Below are positions 59,081-64,000 of a DNA stretch of 64,000 nt, piece after piece (position 1 is the stretch's first letter; each line of letters begins with the position of its first letter). A program made the translations under genes and the position numbers. This stretch comes from Talpa occidentalis (Eukaryota; Chordata; Mammalia; Eulipotyphla; Talpidae). The stretch lies in NCBI RefSeq assembly GCF_014898055.3, contig NW_023601543.1, positions 8,612,440 to 8,676,439 on the forward strand. Direction: 5' to 3'. The notes under the pieces were generated by a model. That model ran no database searches. It had not been told where the DNA came from and worked only from the letters and a program-made list of their open reading frames with translations.

Positions 59081-60507
59081 GTTGGGTGTAAACTCTGTAA
59101 AACCTCTTCACCCTCTTCCCTGTCACCTTTGCTCTTAACCCATCTAAATCCCTACTGCTTTACATTCCGGTCATTTGAAGAGAGATTCCTTCCTTCCCAG
59201 ACGACTGATATTAAGGTCTAACCTTGGGTTGGATAATCATATTGTGTCATCAACCTCCAGATTATCAAATATTATTTACAAGGAAAACAGGCCTTGAGTT
59301 CCTCCCAGACCCAGGACAGAGGCTGCAAATTGAGTTTCGAGGGTTGTCGACCTTTGGACCCGGAGTGGAGGCTGGGGCAGCCCACTCTCTTGGGTTTGAA
59401 AGCTACAGCAGGCTCTTGTAATTGAGTTACCGCCTGAGATTCAGTACCACTAATCCATCTATATAATTTCTTCGCCCGGTTTAATGCCATTAACGAAACC
59501 GAATTAAGGAGCGGGTGGGGTGGGGCCAGAGGAAGGGAATTTCTGCCTGGGAGTCAGTGCCTGGGCTCCACCGCCAGGCTGGAGCCTATGCTGTGATTAA
59601 TGGACTGCTCGGAGGACCCAGTCCTGCTAGCCGCCACCCCAGTCACAGCAGCTCCCCAGGGCTTCCCGGTATCCGCGCGCCCAGAAGGGCCAGGGCGGCA
59701 AGGCTTTCCCGAAGGGCCAGGGTCGATGCGTGACTACCCTGTGCTCCTTGTCTTTCCTTGCTTCTTGCTCCTTCCCAGCCGCCCCCTCTAGTAGTTTCTA
59801 AGAGGTTGTCCCTCTAGTTCGGCTCTTCAGGGATCTTCCCGTGTTGTTCAGTAGCATGCCCCGGGCGACATGTCGCGCCCTTTATCCCGCTCCAGCACTC
59901 GCTCCTGGTCCCACCTCGCTCCGTTTGCCTGGGGTGGGCCCTCCTTGGTGGTGGACACTCTGGCCGCCAGTTTGCCAGCCAGAGCGAGCAGCTAGGAGGA
60001 GGGGCCTGCGCGTGGGGGTGGGGGTGGGAGGTGGCAGCGCCACGGTCAGTTTCACTCTCTGCCCCAGTGACACTCGGATCCCGGGGCGCCGTTCTCTCCT
60101 CGCCAAGAGCCCGGTGGTCGCAACTTGGGCAGCTGGCCGGAGGCGAGGAGTCGCGGACTCCCGGGCTGAGATTCCGCCGCCCGGTGCAGGCATTTGCCAA
60201 CAGCGGAGTCCCCAAAGTGTAGGTGGCGACCAGCGCGGGCCGGGGCAGCGCCGCGGAGAAGGCGGGCGCTGGGGCGCAGAGGGGTCCACCCGGGCGGAAG
60301 GGGTGGGGGCGCCGGGCTTCGACCTCGGCGGGCCAGGGCGCCGACCAGTTGCGGCGGCGCCCGCGGGCCTGGCCTGCCGCGGAGGGGCCGGGGTACGCCT
60401 GGCCGACATGCTCGCCGGCTCTCGGCGGGGCTCGCCGGGCTTTTGCGGCTGACGTCGGCGCGCCCCTGCCGAGCTTTCCTTTTACTACAGCCCGCAGGGG
60501 CTTTGTG

Positions 60508-60567
60508 CCCGCCCCGCCCCCGCCGGCCCCCACCCCCCCGCGTGCCCGCACCTTGCCGGGTATATAG
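60508..60567 (+). promoter_or_regulatory. Core promoter: GC boxes and TATA box
   Basis: Overlapping GC boxes (CCCGCCCCGCCCCCGCC, 60508-60524) are followed by a C-rich run and then TATATAG at 60561-60567 within GGGTATATAGCACG. Spacing and order match a focused RNA polymerase II promoter firing rightward near 60590. A CRE-like TGACGTCG (one base off consensus) lies at 60450-60457. A TATA box inside a CpG island is less usual than a dispersed TATA-less start and would give a sharp start site. Confidence 0.65.
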
Positions 60568-60589
60568 CACGCGCCTCGGCGTGGCTTCG

Positions 60590-60684
60590 CGGCTCTGTGG
60601 GACCCCAGAGTTGTTGGCAGGAGAGCGCGAGGAGGGAGCGGGCGAGCTCCGAGGGGTGTGGGTGTAGGCAGAGCGCGCGAGCAG
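60590..60684 (+). other. FGF13: Predicted noncoding first exon of FGF13
   Basis: The segment begins about 25-30 bases after a TATA box at 60561 and ends in GAGCAG|GTAAGG at 60684/60685, a consensus-perfect 5' splice site. It contains no ATG. Splicing to the acceptor at 61239/61240 would remove a 555-base intron. The left end is inferred only from the usual distance between TATA box and start site. Confidence 0.5.
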
Positions 60685-61170
60685 GTAAGGGACAGCGGTT
60701 TGCGCTGCTCCGCCCGCGAGCAACGGGGGGCCCCCCTTTCGCCCAAGCACGGGAATCTGCAAATTGATTAAACTGGCAGAAAGCGGCGACCCTCCCTCCC
60801 GGGCTCGGCGGGCCGGGCGCCGCGCGGCTCTGCGGTGTAACACGCTGCTCGTCACATGTTCAAACATTTCCCTTTCGGGGATGCTCGTTATTTTTAAGTG
60901 AATATTTTCGTCTTTGTTTTGCTTTTGCAAACCTGTCCTCGGGCTTCGATTTGGATGGAGTTGGCGGCCCGCGGCCGAGGGGGACAGGCGGGGGAGGGCC
61001 GCCCGCCGGCGCGCGGGAGGCAGCCTGGCAACTCCCCGGGCGGGCGAACCCGGGCGTCCCGGCCACACTTGGCGGCGGCCCGGGGGGCGCGGGGCGCGCA
61101 GGGAGCGCCGCGCCGCTTTGTTCACTTCTCGAGCGAGGCGAGCGGCTCCTCCCGGCCGGCCGCTCAGGCA

Positions 61171-61262
61171 GGCGGCGGCGGCGGCGGCGGCGGCGGCGGC
61201 TCCTCCTTCACCCCTCTGCTTTCCTTCCCACTCTCGCAGGCAGCGGCGGCGGCGGCGGCAGC
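61171..61262 (+). repeat. (GGC)n trinucleotide repeats
   Basis: Ten uninterrupted GGC units fill 61171-61200, just before the predicted splice acceptor. A second, shorter interrupted GGC/GCA run follows at about 61241-61262, at the start of the predicted ATG exon. The first run would be intronic or leader sequence depending on which start site is used. Confidence 0.9.
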
Positions 61263-61455
61263 GCTGGGGAAGAGCGGATCCCGCCCCGAGCCACACCGAG
61301 GGCAGCTCGCGGTCGCCACTTGCCGCCCGCATCACTCCCCCAAGTCCGGCCCGCGCGGCGAGGACTTCCGTGTGCAGCGCGACCCCGCTCGAGCAAGCTG
61401 GGCTCTATGAGTGGAAAGGTGACCAAGCCCAAAGAGGAGAAAGATGCTTCCAAGG
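61240..61455 (+). other. FGF13: Predicted exon carrying the FGF13 start codon (5' UTR plus 16 codons)
   Basis: Left boundary: a pyrimidine-rich run ending in CTCTCGCAG at 61239 makes a good 3' splice site. Right boundary: AAGG|GTAAGC at 61455/61456 is a good donor. The 167 bases before the ATG are GC-rich, begin with a GGC/GCA repeat and hold no ATG, so the FGF13 start would be the first AUG. If transcription instead begins inside the CpG island downstream of the TATA promoter, the exon could start elsewhere. The right boundary is much surer than the left. Confidence 0.55.
61407..61455 (+). CDS. FGF13: FGF13 alternative first coding exon (1Y type), 5' part of the gene only
   Basis: The frame reads MSGKVTKPKEEKDASK plus one extra G and is cut by a splice donor (AAGG|GTAAGC). 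I recognise this N-terminus from memory as the alternative first exon of fibroblast growth factor homologous factor 2 (FGF13). Ending after the first base of a codon (phase 1) fits the known joins: G+TT gives Val (VLDD...) and G+AG gives Glu (EPQLKG...). FGF13 is a non-secreted FGF relative that binds the C-terminal tail of voltage-gated sodium channels and also microtubules; alternative first exons set its location and channel effects. This short lysine- and glutamate-rich start has no signal peptide. The remaining exons lie beyond the right edge. I find no 1S-type (IRQKRQARERE), 1V-type (MLRQDSIQS) or 1U-type (MALLRKSYSE) start here. The ATG context is weak (T at -3, A at +4), but no ATG precedes it in the predicted spliced leader. 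Identification rests on 16 residues plus the splice phase. Confidence 0.85.
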
Positions 61456-64000
61456 GTAAGCCCTCCCGCCGCGCCCGCCGCCGGCCCTTCCCTCGCTCCC
61501 CCGGCCCCTCCGGGCGCGCCGCCCGCCCGCGGCCCCCGGCCTCCCGCCCCGAGCCTAAGCTGGCCTTGACCTCCGCGACCCCGAGCGAGAAGGGGGGCGG
61601 AGCCGCTGGCGAGGTCTGGGTTTGCACCACTTTCCCTCCTTCCTCGTGGAACGGTCGGTCCGCGAGCGCCTCCAGCCTCTTCCACTCCCCTCTGGACGCA
61701 CCGTGGTGGCGCTGCGGGCAGCCCGAGCCGCTGCAGCCCGAGCGCCCGAAGCCGCGCTGCCTGCTGTCGGCCGGCCGCCTGTCTTGGGTGCTTGTGTGTG
61801 CGTGTGCGCGAGTGTGCCTATGTGTGCTGAGCGGGTGCAACACGGTGACATACTCAGGAATCTGCCCCCTCTCAGAACCCCAGCTCGAACCCACCTCCGA
61901 CACCCTCTCCCCGCCCCCAATGCAAACAAAGAGCCTGGCCGAGATGCACCACCCCTCCCCCCTTGCTCCTTTAGCCTTACATCTCTTACTCCCCAACTCT
62001 CTACCTTCCCAGCCCCCCCCCAAGGCAGAAGCTGGTAATGTTACACACGCTGCGTGCAAAAGTGAGCAATCCCGGTGCCCCGGCGCCGCCCGCGCTGCGT
62101 CTTGACAGCGCAGCCTCGCCAAGCCCCGGAGAACAAAGGCTGCTGTCCCCTCGCCTGTACTGCCCAGTGGGAGCGGGCCTCCTTGGGGAGGGGGCTGCCC
62201 CTCCCTTCCCGCACTGGGTTCAGCCACCTGGCCCGGGGCGCGCCGCGGCCGTCCCCCGGAGTGCGCGTCTTGCCCTGGGGCCTCGCGCTGGTTGGGAGGC
62301 ACAGCCGAGCGGGGCTCCTTTCCCTAGGGAGAACGCAAACCAGGGGGCATCGCCTCTCCACGCCCCCAGTTCTGCCAGTTGCCTCGCTGAGGACCCGGCT
62401 TAGCTCCGGAATGGAAACTAGAGACTGCATCTCTGGAGCCCACGGCGCAGACACACGCACAGAGAGGGGGTGTGGTAGAGCAGTGGGAACAGCAGGTGCC
62501 GCGGTGCACATGTCCAGAATGGCCACGGCAGGAGCTGGAGTGAGCTGCACCGCCCTGAGGGCCCCAGGCGCGCCAAAGCGCAGCGGTCCTCGAAGAGCCC
62601 ACCCTGCACAAGTGCACCTTGGGGGCGGGGATAGGGAGCCCCAGCTTTCACTTAACTGGGCCCCGGTGCCTCCCTGACCCTGTGGGGCTCCCTTCCCTCC
62701 TATTCCTTTTTCTCATCTCTTTCTTGCTTCTCCCCATCTCTCCGTGCTTGCTTTCTACAGAGATTTTAGGCCAGCGCCATCCCTCCCCCGCGGAAAGTTG
62801 TCAAAGTCTTCCGCTCAGGGCCTTTCTTTTACTTCTAAATGGAGCGGTTTCTCCTCCAACTAGGCAAAGCGTCGAGGAAAGGTTCAGCAAGTTTGAGGAG
62901 GGGGTTAGATCTGCAGTTCTAAGGCGCTGTTGTCTCCAGATATGTTGCCAGTGGCCTGGGTCCAGGCTAGCCTTCACCCTTTCGGAACCAGGAGAACCCA
63001 CTGTCTGAGGAGCACAGCTAAATCCAGTCACTGGAAATTGCAACTCCTGCTACACATTTCCAGAGCTTTTCTAATTGGAATGCGTCTTAAACAGCCATTC
63101 TTATGAGAAGACATCTTTAGTGTTGTGAATAGGTTTTAGTTTTCAGTGAGGGCCCAGAAAAGTTACAGGGGATTGATGATGGTAATACCCACTTGACTTA
63201 GACACCTGTGTGTTTCTCCATTAGCACCTGGAAGTATTTCAAGTTTGACTTTGGAATTTTGATTCCTGATTTCCATCAGGTGGTTGGTTACCTGAGGCTT
63301 ATTTTTGGCTGCCTTTGGGAGGACCCTGAAACCTAATTCATTCACAGAATATGGGTTGCTGTTTAATTTGTAACTGTCCAGAATGGACCGACAAACTTGG
63401 AAGCTTTGGGGTGGGTTTCTGTAACTCAATACTGACAACATTTACTAGGTATAGGGCAACATTTTTTTTAAGTTGACTCACCACATTTGAAACACAGTAT
63501 CTTTGCAGCAATTGTGTCATTAGCATTTGGAATCATGGTTGTAATTACAATAAATTAATTTTCTAAGGCAACTTTTAAGAAGGGAGTTTACTTCCCTGTA
63601 GAGACTGGAATCTTGACTGCTAAGGGTCAGAGTCCCATTTCTGCTTCCCGTTGGCAGTTGAATCAGAGCTCTTTCAAACTAGTGAATACCTAAGAGTTGT
63701 ATTTTCTCTCAGGTATCTCGAAAATCTTATTTGACTCAAAATTCAAGATTGCTTTTTATGTTAAAGGTGACAAATACCAGGTCTGTTTATATTTTTGACC
63801 AACAAAGTGTATGGACCATATTCATGAAGAGGTTTGGTCATTTAGAAATTTCCTCTAAATTTACACTAGTTTTGAATTTTTAAGGGACTCCTGAGCACAT
63901 TCCTAGTGATGTAGGATTGAACATTTTATCCTTACCTTGGACCTACACACATGTAATTTTGAACAATGGTGTGGCAAATGATTGAGTCAAGTCCGCTAAT
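61456..64000 (+). other. Start of FGF13 intron 1, extending beyond the window
   Basis: After the donor the sequence leaves the CpG island by about 62600 and becomes ordinary AT-richer unique DNA. No further FGF13 exon is visible. A strong acceptor-like site (long pyrimidine tract ending TTTCTACAG) lies at 62760 but no known coding sequence follows. FGF13 introns are known to be very long, which fits. Confidence 0.7.

Larger units (their letters stand above)
59640..62600. promoter_or_regulatory. CpG island over the FGF13 5' end
   Basis: Base composition changes abruptly from about 40% GC to very GC-rich sequence with many undepleted CpGs, densest at 60050-61800. It holds the TATA/GC-box promoter, the predicted leader exon and the ATG exon. 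Several long frames on both strands here (for example 310 and 427 codons on the minus strand, 384 on the plus) reflect scarcity of stop codons in GC-rich DNA, not genes. Edges are approximate. On an X chromosome this island would be expected to be methylated on the inactive copy. Confidence 0.85.

Noticed and set aside
59437..59452. RE1/NRSF site near the FGF13 promoter
   Set aside because: Only a left-half-like TTCAGTACCA is present; no matching right half at the proper spacing.
59814..60746. 310-codon minus-strand frame
   Set aside because: CpG island composition; would need a divergent gene with no other evidence.
60052..61335. 427-codon minus-strand frame, the longest in the window
   Set aside because: Arg/Pro/Ala-rich translation of the CpG island antisense strand, overlapping other long frames on both strands, with no domain.
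60951..62105. 384-codon plus-strand frame
   Set aside because: It runs through the FGF13 splice donor and the CpG island; long frames occur there because stop codons are scarce. Only the 49 bases before the donor are supported.
61208..62302. 364-codon minus-strand frame
   Set aside because: Same explanation: low stop frequency in GC-rich DNA, no domain, overlaps the FGF13 exon on the other strand.
1..64000. CRISPR arrays, operons, riboswitches, phage or plasmid features
   Set aside because: None present; composition, repeats and splice signals are those of a mammalian nuclear genome.
1..64000. Functional tRNA genes
   Set aside because: A- and B-box matches fall inside SINE heads, which lack a folded acceptor stem.

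Overview
This is mammalian nuclear DNA, almost certainly from a placental mammal. The evidence is MIR, L2, MLT1, HAL1 and L1 fossils throughout, one younger tRNA-derived SINE family in nine copies, a CpG island, and canonical splice signals. I could not name the species. The SINE family (A box and B box, then a body around GCTCCCCTCAGCAGTGTA) is not Alu, B1/B2 or the bat VES type I know, so I leave it as a lineage-specific tRNA-SINE. There is no CRISPR array, operon or other prokaryotic feature.

The window is essentially one gene start preceded by about 59 kb of gene-poor, repeat-rich DNA. The only protein-coding sequence I can support is a 49-base coding segment at 61407-61455 (MSGKVTKPKEEKDASK, then a phase-1 splice donor). 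I recognise it as the alternative first coding exon (1Y type) of FGF13, an X-linked fibroblast growth factor homologous factor of neurons and heart. It lies in a CpG island of about 3 kb (roughly 59640-62600). Within the island, a TATA box with GC boxes at 60508-60567, a perfect donor at 60684/60685 and a good acceptor at 61239/61240 suggest a noncoding first exon spliced to the ATG exon. The gene runs rightward out of the window. If the identification holds, the window is X-chromosomal and the left part is the intergenic desert upstream of FGF13.

Layout. 0-9.6 kb: unique sequence with two SINEs, two solo LTRs (851-1502 and 8953-9548), an L1-type 3' end (5640-6012) and a candidate conserved element (4840-5330). 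9.6-18.6 kb: ancient L1, MIR and MLT1 fragments, two SINEs, a degenerate minisatellite (14220-14425) and a U2 snRNA 5' fragment (15455-15488). 18.6-28.3 kb: a LINE graveyard, comprising an antisense L1 split by a SINE and a second solo LTR (19820-20245), then HAL1-like and L1 sequence, then antisense old-L1 5' region. 28.3-46.5 kb: unique sequence with a 5'-truncated younger L1 (30050-30708), MLT1 LTRs, a GGTG/GGAT minisatellite and possible regulatory islands near 40.7-41.8 kb. 46.5-49.6 kb: another antisense old L1 with two nested SINEs, one of them the youngest (49081-49417, long poly-A, perfect 16-bp duplication). 50.2-51.1 kb: an unexplained GC-richer block. 53-59 kb: unique sequence, MIRs and degraded LTR-like repeats. 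59.6-64 kb: the FGF13 promoter, first exon and start of the intron.

Nearly all open reading frames in the window are chance frames, SINE or LINE shadows, or GC-rich frames inside the CpG island. I saw no convincing undescribed coding system. The most notable items are the FGF13 promoter architecture, the pair of related solo LTRs with intact duplications, the SINE subfamily structure, and a few stretches that known repeats do not explain.
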